A stretch of DNA of 64,000 bases. It comes from Aquimarina sp. Aq107 (GTDB lineage: Bacteria > Bacteroidota > Bacteroidia > Flavobacteriales > Flavobacteriaceae). A model generated the notes under the pieces. The model did not search any database. It saw nothing but the letters and a program-made list of their open reading frames with translations, and was not told where the DNA came from. How positions within the stretch are numbered: position 1 is the stretch's first letter; every line of letters starts with the position of its first letter. The position numbers and the translations under genes were made by a program. Where the stretch lies: the NCBI RefSeq assembly GCF_943733665.1, contig NZ_OX030782.1, forward strand, positions 2,072,501 through 2,136,500, given 5' to 3'. Shown piece by piece: positions 44,782-53,543 of this stretch.

Positions 44782-47301
44782 TTAGTTTTTTACAATTTTT
44801 AGTGTTATACTAGTTGTATTATTTCTTACTTTTCCGTGATATAATCCTTGATCTAAATGACCTAAATCTATAGTCTCATTATCACTAGAAATTGATTTCG
44901 TAAGTACCTCACTACCTTTTATATCGTAAATAGTAATGATAGTATCTGTTGCACCTTTAATAGTTACTGTATTTACTACTGGATTTGGATATAAGGTTAT
45001 AATATTTTCATCAGTAATCTCTGGGGATTTCGTATCATTAATTGGAGTAATAATCCATTGTAAATTTTGGGATAAACTTGATGCATCATACAGTTGTATG
45101 TTTTGACCATCAGTACCATTAGAGCCTCCATCTAGAGCATATCCAGGTGCATTTCGCTTGATGAGTTTATATGCACCTCCACCAACTGCTACTTTTTGCC
45201 ATTGTTGATTTTGGTTGTTTTCTTCACAACTCCATAGGTATACATTCTGTCGATTAGTACCTTGATTATTACCATCGATACAATAATTGGTCCCTACTTT
45301 TTGATAGGAATAATATCCATTACCACGATCAATCTCTAACCATTGTTGGTTATCATTATTTTCATTTGCAGACCATAAGTATACATTTTGACCATTAGCA
45401 CCACCGCCCATTCCATCGATCGCAAAGTTCGGAGCATTACGTTTGGTAATATGAACTATATTGGTGCTGTTTATCTCGGTAATATTAAATGATTCCCAAG
45501 TACCATTTAAACTAGAACTCATAAAACGAACTAAACCGGAATTGTTGATTTGTAAACGTTGACGTCCTGAAGGACCATCAGGAAGCGTTATAAAATGTGT
45601 GTTAGCACTAGCGCCTTGAGTAAAATCATAATAAGTATATGTGCCTGAATTAGTGATTGCTTGCATATCCGCCAGTTCTGAATTATCTGTCCGTAAGCGT
45701 GGTTTAGTTCCTCCGGCGGCCCTTTGTATATGCCAAAATCCATTACCTTTATCTACAAATTTCCAGGTTACATCATCTCCTGTAGTCTGTGTAGATGTAG
45801 TATACGCATCCTCACTAGATCCGTTAGAAGCTAGTCGAAGATTGTGATATGGGTTATCTATATAATAAGTCTTATTGGGATCTGGAGTAAAGCTAGAACT
45901 TGGTGGTGGAACAGTATCACAATCATTTAATTGCGAGATACTATTATTAGAACCATTATTTGTCACAGTAGAACAGGTTTCAATTTGATTTCCTGAACTC
46001 TCAGATGATATTAACACTGGTGCAGTTGTATAATTAATAAGAGAAATATCTTTTGAAGGGTGATCTACATTAGTATCATCACTTAAAAAACGATGTGCTA
46101 AAAAATCTCCTCCAAACATGATCGCTAAATTAGAGGGTAAATTTGGCTCAGCATTTCTAAGAATTACCTCGTGATTATTTCCTCCTAAATAAGCCAAGCA
46201 ATTTGCTCCATTGTAGTATCCATTTTCTGGTGGAATAACAGTGATATCACCTTCAAAATTATTTGTAGTATTGTAAGCGTTTCTGTAAACAGGGCCTATT
46301 GCGGCATCCGCAAAACAATTTACTACTTGACCACCATTACCTGCTCCAAAACCAGTTTCACAACTAATAGCAGTAGTGTTTTCAATATATTTTGTTCCAG
46401 CTGTTAACGTTATAGAACATCCAGAGCGCATCTTTTTTATAGTACAATCTTTAATGGTAATATTTGTTGTTCTTCTATCAGAGATTGTTTCTCCATTAAT
46501 TATAGTTGTCCCTCTGGTATAAGTTCTAATTCCATCTTCTTGTAGACTCATTGTATGACCAGCGGGAAGCGGAAATCCCCAAACGGTAATCCAATTTACA
46601 TCTTCTCCAGTTGTTCCTGCTCCTTCATAAGCTCCAGCCAACATATCATCGGTAGATCTCACTTCGCCTTCTAGATAAACACCTTCAATCAGTGCATCAA
46701 CTGCTCCTTGCATAAAGACTCCATGCCCATAGGCTCTATGCTTTATATTACAGTCTTTTACGTGATTTCTATCTCCTCCAACTAATATTGCAGAATGTTT
46801 AAAATGTTTGATAACATATCCAGATCCTTTACCAAATGCATCACCATATCCATATGGTTGAGATCCTACAATAGTCATATCAAAACCTTCGATCAAATTA
46901 TCTTGACCTTGTAAACTTATACCAAGTGCTGTTCTTGTAGGTCTATCGTATACACTACCTACATCTACCATTTTCAAATTTTTCAGCACATTGTTATTAC
47001 CAATTACTTTTAGTTCTTCAACACCTACATTTCCAAATGCCATAAAAATATCTGTATCAAAGTTGATAGTAACACCAGTGAAATCATAAATGCTGTTATT
47101 TCCTTCAAAAAGAAAAAGTGGATTACTAAAATTTCCAGCAGCAACATCGGCAGCTGTTATAGAATATGTTCCTGGGGATAATTTTACGTTTGCATTACTG
47201 TCATCTAAATATGGTAGTAATGCTTCTAAAGAATTAACGGTAGTTTGAGAAACTAAATTTCCAAAACTAAAAGTTAAAAATATTATAAGTATTTTTTTCA
47301 T
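44782..47301 (-). CDS. T9SS-exported beta-helix protein with fascin-like and RICIN domains, second homologue
   Basis: An 839-residue protein: signal peptide (1-18), beta-helix (about 19-470) with S-N-A-N-V-K-L-S-P-G-T-Y, Q-P-Y-G-Y-G-D-A-F-G-K-G, R-A-Y-G-H-G-V-F-M and G-E-V-R-S-T-D-D-M, then fascin-like trefoil (487-620), RICIN (622-757) and a T9SS tail from Y-P-N-P (about 770). The conserved His and Arg/Asp blocks are the best candidates for an active site. The lectin half is nearly identical in DNA to that of the gene at 39822. It is 138 bases from the next gene downstream and 40 from the one upstream. Confidence 0.85.
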   Translation of the reverse strand: MKKILIIFLTFSFGNLVSQTTVNSLEALLPYLDDSNANVKLSPGTYSITAADVAAGNFSNPLFLFEGNNSIYDFTGVTINFDTDIFMAFGNVGVEELKVIGNNNVLKNLKMVDVGSVYDRPTRTALGISLQGQDNLIEGFDMTIVGSQPYGYGDAFGKGSGYVIKHFKHSAILVGGDRNHVKDCNIKHRAYGHGVFMQGAVDALIEGVYLEGEVRSTDDMLAGAYEGAGTTGEDVNWITVWGFPLPAGHTMSLQEDGIRTYTRGTTIINGETISDRRTTNITIKDCTIKKMRSGCSITLTAGTKYIENTTAISCETGFGAGNGGQVVNCFADAAIGPVYRNAYNTTNNFEGDITVIPPENGYYNGANCLAYLGGNNHEVILRNAEPNLPSNLAIMFGGDFLAHRFLSDDTNVDHPSKDISLINYTTAPVLISSESSGNQIETCSTVTNNGSNNSISQLNDCDTVPPPSSSFTPDPNKTYYIDNPYHNLRLASNGSSEDAYTTSTQTTGDDVTWKFVDKGNGFWHIQRAAGGTKPRLRTDNSELADMQAITNSGTYTYYDFTQGASANTHFITLPDGPSGRQRLQINNSGLVRFMSSSLNGTWESFNITEINSTNIVHITKRNAPNFAIDGMGGGANGQNVYLWSANENNDNQQWLEIDRGNGYYSYQKVGTNYCIDGNNQGTNRQNVYLWSCEENNQNQQWQKVAVGGGAYKLIKRNAPGYALDGGSNGTDGQNIQLYDASSLSQNLQWIITPINDTKSPEITDENIITLYPNPVVNTVTIKGATDTIITIYDIKGSEVLTKSISSDNETIDLGHLDQGLYHGKVRNNTTSITLKIVKN

Positions 47302-47341
47302 GTTTTTTTGATATGAAGCACGTTACAAGTGTTGTTATAAT

Positions 47342-49849
47342 TTATTGTTTATTAATTTTTAAAGTAGTCCTATTTTTTTGTGATAACACATAGGCGTAAT
47401 ACAAACCAGAAGGCAACGTAGTTAGGTCTATTATCTGGGAATCATCAGTAATTCTTAAGGCATATACCTTTTTTCCACTTATATCATATATTCTAATTGT
47501 ACTATCCTTTGCTCCCTGAATGGTCATTACATTTTCTACTGGATTAGGATATGAAAATATAGCTTCGTCATTAGAAAGTTCTGGAGCTCTTGCAACGTCG
47601 ATTGGTGTGATAATCCATTGTAAATTTTGACTAGTATTGGATGAATCAAATAGATTTACATTTTGACCATCTGCACCATTAGAACCTCCATTAATTGCAA
47701 AACCAGATTCATTTCGTTTGATCAATTTATAAGCTCCACCACCTACTGCTACTTTTTGCCACTGTTGGTTCCAATTGTTATCAGAACAATTCCATAAATA
47801 CACATCTTGTCGATTGGTACCTCCATCCATACCATCAATACAATAATCAGTTCCTATTTTTTGATAGGAGTAATAGCCATTTCCACGATCAATCTCAATC
47901 CATTGTTGGTTTGGATTATTAGGGTTAGTGGACCATAAATACACTTGATCTCCATTAGATGGATTTTTTCCTGGTGCATCAATGGCATAACCTGGTGCAT
48001 TTCTTTTAGTAATATGTACTACATTAGAAGAAGTATTGGTATTGACTTCTGTAATTGTAAACGATTCCCAAGTTCCATTCAAGCTAGAGCTCATAAAACG
48101 AACTAAACCTTCACTATTAATTTGTAAACGTTTTCTCCCTGAAGGTCCATCTGGTAATGTTAAAAAGTGAGTGCCAGAACTAACCCCTTGGGTAAAGTTG
48201 TAATAAGTATATGTACCAGAATAACTAGTTGCTTGCATATCTGCAAATTCTGAATTGTCTGTTCGTAAACGTGGTTTAGCTCCACCAGCAGCTCTTTGTA
48301 TGTGCCAAAATCCGTTACCTTTATCTACAAATTTCCATATTACATCATCTCCTGTAGTCTGTGTAGATGTAGTATATGGATCCTCGCTAGATCCATTTGA
48401 CGCTAGTCGAAGATTATGTACTGGAGAATCTATATAATATGTTTTGTTTGGGTTTGGAGTAAATGATGTTTGGGTTTCACAATCATTTGTATTAGTTATA
48501 CTATTATTGGAACCATTATCTGTTACCGAACCGCAAGTTTCTATAGAAGAACCTGTACTACCAGATGCAATTACTATTGGATGCTTAGTATTATTAATAA
48601 CCCTATTATTCTTACCATTATGGGTACTTTGATAATCTAAATTTCCATTTTTGAAGCGAACTCCATCAAGTGTTCCACCAATTTGAATTCTATAATCTGA
48701 AGGAAGATTTGGGTCGCCACCCGTTAAAGTTAAATTTGAATTATCCATTCCGATAAAGGCAATACATTTTTGGCCATTATAATAAGGATCTACGGCTGGT
48801 ATAATTTCAATATCAAGATCCCAGCTATCATTATCATATGTACTTTTAAAAGCGTGACCATGAGAAATATCTGCTTTACAATTAATTGCAGTACCACTCC
48901 CTAATCCAAAACCTTGCTCACAACCTATAGCTGTGCAATTTTCAGCAATCACAGTTCCAGAAGCGTGAGCTAATACTACTCCGGTTCTCATATGTTTTAT
49001 AGTACAATTACGAACGGTGGGATTAGAGGTTCCTCTTTCGATAGTTTCTCCATTTATAAAAGTTGTACCTGCATTATATGCCCGAATACCTCCTTCTCCG
49101 GTGCTCATCATATATCCTGATGGAAGTCTATATCCCCAAACAGTCATAAAGTCAACATTATCAGCTGGAGAGCCAGTACCTTCTTCTTTAAGCATATCAT
49201 CAGTGGAGCGCATCTCCCCTTCTATGTAACAACCTTCAATAATTGGATTGCTGGCGGCTTGCATAAAAATTGCGTGCCCATAAGATCTATGGATTAACGT
49301 ACAATTTTTTACATGATTAGATTCTCCACGTACTAACAATGCCGAATGTTTACGATGACCAATAACTGGACCGCCACCTTTACCAAAAGCATCCCCATAA
49401 CCATATGGATACGAACCTCGAACAGTAATATGAAACCCTTCTAATAAATTATCAGATCCATCCATAACTATTGTTTGCGCTCTCTTTCTTGGAGCATTAT
49501 TCCCTACATTAACTAACTTCAGGTTTTTTAGCGTGTTATTATTTCCCAAAATCTGGAGTAAATTCACATCTACATTTCCAAAACTGCTTAATACTTCAGT
49601 GTCAATATTTATAGTAACATTGGTAAAATCGTAGGCGCTGTTATTCCCTTCAAAAAGTAAAAGTGGATTACTAAAATCTCCAGCAGCAACATCCGCTGCT
49701 GTAATAGAATATGTTCCTGGGGCTAATTTTACGTTTGCATTACTATCATTTAAATAAGGTAATAACGCTTGTAACGAATTGACAGTAGTTTGGGAAACTA
49801 AATTCCCAATATTAAAAATTAAAAGAATGAATAGTATTTTTTTCATCAT
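47342..49849 (-). CDS. T9SS-exported beta-helix protein with fascin-like and RICIN domains, third homologue
   Basis: An 835-residue protein, signal peptide then beta-helix (about 20-460) sharing Y-P-Y-G-Y-G-D-A-F-G-K-G, R-S-Y-G-H-A-I-F-M and G-E-M-R-S-T-D-D-M with its two neighbours. A fascin-like trefoil, a RICIN domain and a T9SS tail (Y-P-N-P near 768) follow. The lectin region is clearly related to but less similar than the 40123/45080 pair. Two adjacent Met codons (49849, 49846) could start it. It is probably among the first-transcribed genes of this run. Confidence 0.85.
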   Translation of the reverse strand: MMKKILFILLIFNIGNLVSQTTVNSLQALLPYLNDSNANVKLAPGTYSITAADVAAGDFSNPLLLFEGNNSAYDFTNVTINIDTEVLSSFGNVDVNLLQILGNNNTLKNLKLVNVGNNAPRKRAQTIVMDGSDNLLEGFHITVRGSYPYGYGDAFGKGGGPVIGHRKHSALLVRGESNHVKNCTLIHRSYGHAIFMQAASNPIIEGCYIEGEMRSTDDMLKEEGTGSPADNVDFMTVWGYRLPSGYMMSTGEGGIRAYNAGTTFINGETIERGTSNPTVRNCTIKHMRTGVVLAHASGTVIAENCTAIGCEQGFGLGSGTAINCKADISHGHAFKSTYDNDSWDLDIEIIPAVDPYYNGQKCIAFIGMDNSNLTLTGGDPNLPSDYRIQIGGTLDGVRFKNGNLDYQSTHNGKNNRVINNTKHPIVIASGSTGSSIETCGSVTDNGSNNSITNTNDCETQTSFTPNPNKTYYIDSPVHNLRLASNGSSEDPYTTSTQTTGDDVIWKFVDKGNGFWHIQRAAGGAKPRLRTDNSEFADMQATSYSGTYTYYNFTQGVSSGTHFLTLPDGPSGRKRLQINSEGLVRFMSSSLNGTWESFTITEVNTNTSSNVVHITKRNAPGYAIDAPGKNPSNGDQVYLWSTNPNNPNQQWIEIDRGNGYYSYQKIGTDYCIDGMDGGTNRQDVYLWNCSDNNWNQQWQKVAVGGGAYKLIKRNESGFAINGGSNGADGQNVNLFDSSNTSQNLQWIITPIDVARAPELSNDEAIFSYPNPVENVMTIQGAKDSTIRIYDISGKKVYALRITDDSQIIDLTTLPSGLYYAYVLSQKNRTTLKINKQ

Positions 49850-49893
49850 GATGGTTTATTAATAGGTTGTTTATAGGTCTAAGGTTTTATGTA

Positions 49894-50313
49894 TTAAGTA
49901 TGTAATGAGATATTGATAGTAGTATCCTTTATTCTTGAGTTATCAATCCTAGGAATGTTTATAGCATCATATGTTTTGATAGAATTTAATCTTATTCCGG
50001 TAGACCTTTTAATAAGATTATGTACATAATTATACCCACTAACATTTAAATATGTAGTGGTTATGTTTTTGATTGTTAATTTATCTCTATCAACTAATAC
50101 ATATGGTTCGTTATAATGCAGAAGTATTTTTTCGAAATAATCCGGTCGGGTGCCGTTATAAGTATGATTATCGGTGTTCTTTGAACAGGTAAAATTCCTA
50201 AAAACAGAATATTCCGTTGCAAATAATGATTCCTTAAAAATCACATATACAGAAGTTATCTGAAATAGTAATACAGTTAACACCAAAAGAATTGGTCGTA
50301 GCTGGAGTTGCAT
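49894..50313 (-). CDS. Hypothetical signal-anchored protein
   Basis: A 139-residue frame with a hydrophobic N-terminus (residues about 7-25) and no family I recognise. It is 44 bases upstream of the beta-helix gene and on the same strand, so it may head the transcript. The mature part has strand-like T-I-K-N-I-T-T-T-Y-L-N-V-S runs that would suit a beta-rich relic. It could be a small real gene or the remains of a larger secreted protein. Confidence 0.4.
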   Translation of the reverse strand: MQLQLRPILLVLTVLLFQITSVYVIFKESLFATEYSVFRNFTCSKNTDNHTYNGTRPDYFEKILLHYNEPYVLVDRDKLTIKNITTTYLNVSGYNYVHNLIKRSTGIRLNSIKTYDAINIPRIDNSRIKDTTINISLHT

Positions 50314-50461
50314 AATAGTTACGTTAGTTTTTCAATCATATTATGCAACTTCTTCACCAATCTCCTATAATGCCCTATTACTAGTTGTATCTAGAAAACA
50401 AGATTAGAATGATCACATATCTATTACTTATATCATTGTTTTTCAACAAAATATAAACTGG

Positions 50462-50665
50462 TCAACCAATTTCTAGGGTACTCAAATTTACGCTATCATT
50501 AGTAGTTACATTCTCTAAATAATTTTTCGCCCTAATTAAACGAGAATTCGTAAGTGGATCTCTATAATTCGCTTCAGATAATACTATAGGTTTGGTTCTT
50601 TACAAACTATATTCATAACGAAGTGTATTGCTGAATTGATCTAAAAATTCATTAGTACCTAACTC
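50462..50665 (-). pseudogene. Coding remnant with an in-frame stop, family unknown
   Basis: The minus strand from 50665 reads protein-like sequence (N-E-F-L-D-Q-F-S-N-T-L-R-Y-E-Y-S-L), meets TAA at 50600-50602, then continues in the same frame (K-P-I-V-L-S-E-A-N-Y-R-D-P-L-T-N-S-R-L) to TGA at 50462-50464. That is 67 codons with one internal stop and no start codon. It looks like the end of a lost gene. The rest of the 487-base gap holds only the promoter motif at 50702. Confidence 0.4.
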
Positions 50666-50701
50666 CTAAAAAAAGGATATACTTATTTTTTTGAAATGTA
50701 G

Positions 50702-50731
50702 GGTTGGGTAAGTCTATTTCTAATACGTATT
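50702..50731 (+). promoter_or_regulatory. Candidate ECF sigma promoter, copy 1
   Basis: GGTTGGGTAA (50702-50711), 13 bases, then ACGTATT (50725-50731). It stands about 70 bases before the ATG of the cytochrome peroxidase gene. The same pair with the same 13-base spacing occurs before fecR and before the haloperoxidase-like gene. Recognition by the sigma factor encoded at 52032 is inferred. Confidence 0.7.
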
Positions 50732-50800
50732 AAAAACAAAGTACTAATACTAATAGCTTTAGTTCTTATTAATTAACCTGTTTGATAATAAAAGTTTTAT

Positions 50801-51937
50801 ATGAAAAAATATATTCCATCCCTTTGTTTAGTATTAATAATTTCAATTTCATGTAGTACGGACGATTATACAGATATTCCAAGTACTTCTACAGAGTTTA
50901 TAACACTAAATTTACCAACATCACCTTTTAATTATGCTGATATTCCATTGCCTGATTTTTTCTTAAATAATGAATTACAAGGTGAGGATAATACTCCTAA
51001 TAATAATGTTATTACTGATCATGGTGCAACCCTAGGTAGGGTTCTTTTTTATGACAATAAACTATCTTTAAATAATACTATTTCCTGTGCATCGTGTCAT
51101 ATTCAAGAGAATGGATTTTCTGATCCAAGACAGTTTAGTGTAGGTTTTGACGGTGGATTGACTGCTAGAAATTCTATGGGATTATCTAACGCAAAATTTT
51201 ATGATAATGGAAGGTTTTTTTGGGACGAAAGAGCTCCAACACTTGAAATACAGACATTAATGCCAATTCAGGATCTAGTAGAAATGGGTATGACCTTACC
51301 AGAATTAGAAACAAAATTAGCTAATGAAGAATATTATACTATTTTATTTAAAAATGCTTTTGGTGATGAAACCATTACCAGCGAGAGAATAGCATTAGCG
51401 TTATCTCAATTTATACGTTCTATAGTTTCATACCAATCAAAATTTGACAATGGATTAGCGCAAAGTCAAAATATAAATAGTGATTTCCCTAATTTTACAG
51501 ACTCCGAAAATAGTGGAAAAACTCTTTTTATGAGTAATCAAACAAGATGTTTTGATTGCCATGCTACTAATGTTTTTGTAGGAGATAATGCGAGAAATAA
51601 TGGATTGGATGCTACAATTACGGATCTTGGTGTTGGTGGGATAACAGGAAATAATAACGATCTAGGAGAATTTAAAGTTCCATCTCTAAGAAACATTGCA
51701 TTAACAGCACCTTACATGCACGATGGTCGGTTTGGAACACTTGAACAGGTTATTGAACATTACAATAGCGGTGTACAGAACAATCCGAATTTAGATAATA
51801 GATTAACCCAAGGAAACAATGTTCGTCGTTTAAATTTATCTGAAGACGATAAACAAGCTTTAATAGATTTTTTAAATACACTAACTGATGAAGAATTTAT
51901 AAGGGATGAAAAATATGCTAATCCTTTTATATACTAA
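50801..51937 (+). CDS. Di-haem cytochrome c peroxidase (MauG/CcpA family) lipoprotein
   Basis: A 378-residue lipoprotein (leader then I-S-I-S-C, Cys18). Two haem c attachment motifs are seen: C-A-S-C-H (96-100) and C-F-D-C-H (near residue 252). Between and after are the family landmarks D-G-G-L-T-A-R-N-S-M and P-Y-M-H-D-G-R-F. The enzyme reduces hydrogen peroxide in the periplasm with electrons from a small cytochrome, or oxidises a partner like MauG. A candidate ECF promoter precedes it, tying it to the sigma/FecR/receptor genes that follow. Confidence 0.9.
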   Translation: MKKYIPSLCLVLIISISCSTDDYTDIPSTSTEFITLNLPTSPFNYADIPLPDFFLNNELQGEDNTPNNNVITDHGATLGRVLFYDNKLSLNNTISCASCHIQENGFSDPRQFSVGFDGGLTARNSMGLSNAKFYDNGRFFWDERAPTLEIQTLMPIQDLVEMGMTLPELETKLANEEYYTILFKNAFGDETITSERIALALSQFIRSIVSYQSKFDNGLAQSQNINSDFPNFTDSENSGKTLFMSNQTRCFDCHATNVFVGDNARNNGLDATITDLGVGGITGNNNDLGEFKVPSLRNIALTAPYMHDGRFGTLEQVIEHYNSGVQNNPNLDNRLTQGNNVRRLNLSEDDKQALIDFLNTLTDEEFIRDEKYANPFIY

Positions 51938-52031
51938 AAATGAAATATGAAAGTATAGTATTTGATTGTTTTTATAAAATTAAATTCCTTTAACAATTTA
52001 TTATATATTTACCTATAATTAATTGAAACCG

Positions 52032-52553
52032 ATGGATAAATCTTTCTCAGTTTGCGAGGAACAGGTGTATAATACATTGTATAAAACTCACGCTGAAAGC
52101 CTTAGAAATCATCTCTATTTTAAGTTTGGAGATTTAGATCAGGCTGAGGATATTGTACAAGAATCATTTATTAAACTATGGGCTAAGTGTAAAACAATTA
52201 TTTTTGAAAAGGCAGTTGGTTTTCTATATACAGTATCAAAAAATTTATACATCGATTCTTTAAGATCTAAAAAAGTCGTTTTAAAATTTGAAAAAAATAG
52301 TTCTTCAATAATGGACAATGAGGACCCTTATTTTCATTTAAGAACTAAAGAATTTAGACAAAAAATAGAAGCTACTATTTCTGCTCTACCAGAAAAGCAA
52401 AGAGAAGCTTTTTTATTAAATAGAATCGAAAAACTTACTTTTAAAGAAATTGCGCTAAAATTAGAAATTAGTCAAACAGCAGTAGAAAAAAGAATTGCTA
52501 AAGCGTTGGTTAAACTTAAAGAGATAACAGAATTACAAAAACATAATATATAA
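52032..52553 (+). CDS. ECF RNA polymerase sigma factor, FecI type
   Basis: A 173-residue sigma-70 factor of the extracytoplasmic type. Region 2 runs about 20-80 (D-Q-A-E-D-I-V-Q-E-S-F-I-K-L-W), region 4 about 115-165 (L-P-E-K-Q-R-E-A-F, F-K-E-I-A-L-K-L-E-I-S). I prefer ATG 52032; the frame can be extended to a TTG at 52023. No copy of the GGTTGGGTAA motif precedes it, so it is probably made independently and released by FecR on a receptor signal. The FecR gene follows. Confidence 0.93.
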   Translation: MDKSFSVCEEQVYNTLYKTHAESLRNHLYFKFGDLDQAEDIVQESFIKLWAKCKTIIFEKAVGFLYTVSKNLYIDSLRSKKVVLKFEKNSSSIMDNEDPYFHLRTKEFRQKIEATISALPEKQREAFLLNRIEKLTFKEIALKLEISQTAVEKRIAKALVKLKEITELQKHNI

Positions 52554-52556
52554 TCG

Positions 52557-52586
52557 GGTTGGGTAATTTAAAAATCAAAACGTATA
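52557..52586 (+). promoter_or_regulatory. Candidate ECF sigma promoter, copy 2
   Basis: GGTTGGGTAA (52557-52566), 13 bases, then ACGTATA (52580-52586). It begins four bases after the sigma gene stop and ends 31 bases before the fecR GTG, so fecR and the receptor gene would have their own autoregulated promoter separate from sigma. Confidence 0.75.
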
Positions 52587-52616
52587 TAAAGCGATTGTAA
52601 TCAAAAACATTTAAGC

Positions 52617-53540
52617 GTGGAAAATAAATTTACTAAAGACAATTTAATCGCCAGATGGTTAGATAATCGTTTAAATAAAGACGAAAAAGAAGAATTGGAT
52701 GCCTCTGGAGAATTAGATGAATTAAAAGTAGTTCTAGATGACATTGATACTTGGCAAGTAAAAAAATTTGATACCGAAGCTGGTCTAGAGGATCTTAAAA
52801 AACGCAAAAAATTCGTTATCTCTTCTCCTCCTCCGAAACAGAATAAAACAAGTAAATGGCTTAGTATTGCTGCTAGTATTGCGATATTGATTATGGGAGG
52901 ATATTTTTCTTGGAACTATTTATCTAATCAAACCATAACGATTGATACATTAATAGCAGAATCAAAAACAATAAAACTTCCTGGTGGTTCGCAAATTACT
53001 ATGGATGCAATGTCAACAATATCCTACAATGAAAAAGATTGGACTAATAATAGAACTGTATACTTAAAAGGACAAGCTTTTTTTGATGTTGTAAAAGGAA
53101 GCTCTTTTACGGTGATTACTAAAGTTGGAAGTATTAAAGTACTAGGAACCCAATTTAATGTAAATGCAACTAACAAAATATTTGAAGTTAAATGCTATGA
53201 AGGAAAAGTAAATGTTACCTATAATAAGGAACAAAAAATACTAATAAAAGGAGAATCTATATCTGCAAAAGAAAATAAATTATCTAGTAACTCTCATACT
53301 ACAAAAAAACCTGAATGGATCGATGGTTATAGTAAATATAATCAAGTCGTTTTATCGGAAATTGTCGTTGATCTAGAAAAGTACTACCAAACAAAAATAG
53401 AATTACCTAAAAAATATGAGAATTTACAATTTACAGGTACTATAACTCACAAAGATTTAAAAACTGCTTTAGAAACTTTATTTAGTTCTATGGAGATTGA
53501 ATATAGTATAGATGATAATAATGTTGTGCTAATAAAATAA
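52617..53540 (+). CDS. FecR-type anti-sigma factor
   Basis: A 307-residue single-pass membrane protein. The cytoplasmic N-terminus (1-80) would hold the sigma factor, a helix spans 81-98, the FecR domain (about 110-215, G-S-Q-I-T-M-D-A-M, L-G-T-Q-F-N-V) is periplasmic, and the last ~65 residues are the DUF4974/STN-like part found in Bacteroidota FecR proteins. It starts at GTG 52617, as no closer ATG fits. The gap to the receptor gene is three bases, so both are co-transcribed. Confidence 0.92.
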   Translation: MENKFTKDNLIARWLDNRLNKDEKEELDASGELDELKVVLDDIDTWQVKKFDTEAGLEDLKKRKKFVISSPPPKQNKTSKWLSIAASIAILIMGGYFSWNYLSNQTITIDTLIAESKTIKLPGGSQITMDAMSTISYNEKDWTNNRTVYLKGQAFFDVVKGSSFTVITKVGSIKVLGTQFNVNATNKIFEVKCYEGKVNVTYNKEQKILIKGESISAKENKLSSNSHTTKKPEWIDGYSKYNQVVLSEIVVDLEKYYQTKIELPKKYENLQFTGTITHKDLKTALETLFSSMEIEYSIDDNNVVLIK

Positions 53541-53543
53541 TAC

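Noticed and set aside
40696..45847. Plus-strand frames over the lectin cassettes that recur with the same sequence
   Set aside because: They repeat because the coding cassettes on the other strand are nearly identical, not because they are genes.
35448..49849. Possible CRISPR or satellite array from repeated sequence
   Set aside because: The repeats are long coding cassettes of irregular spacing, not short repeats with spacers.
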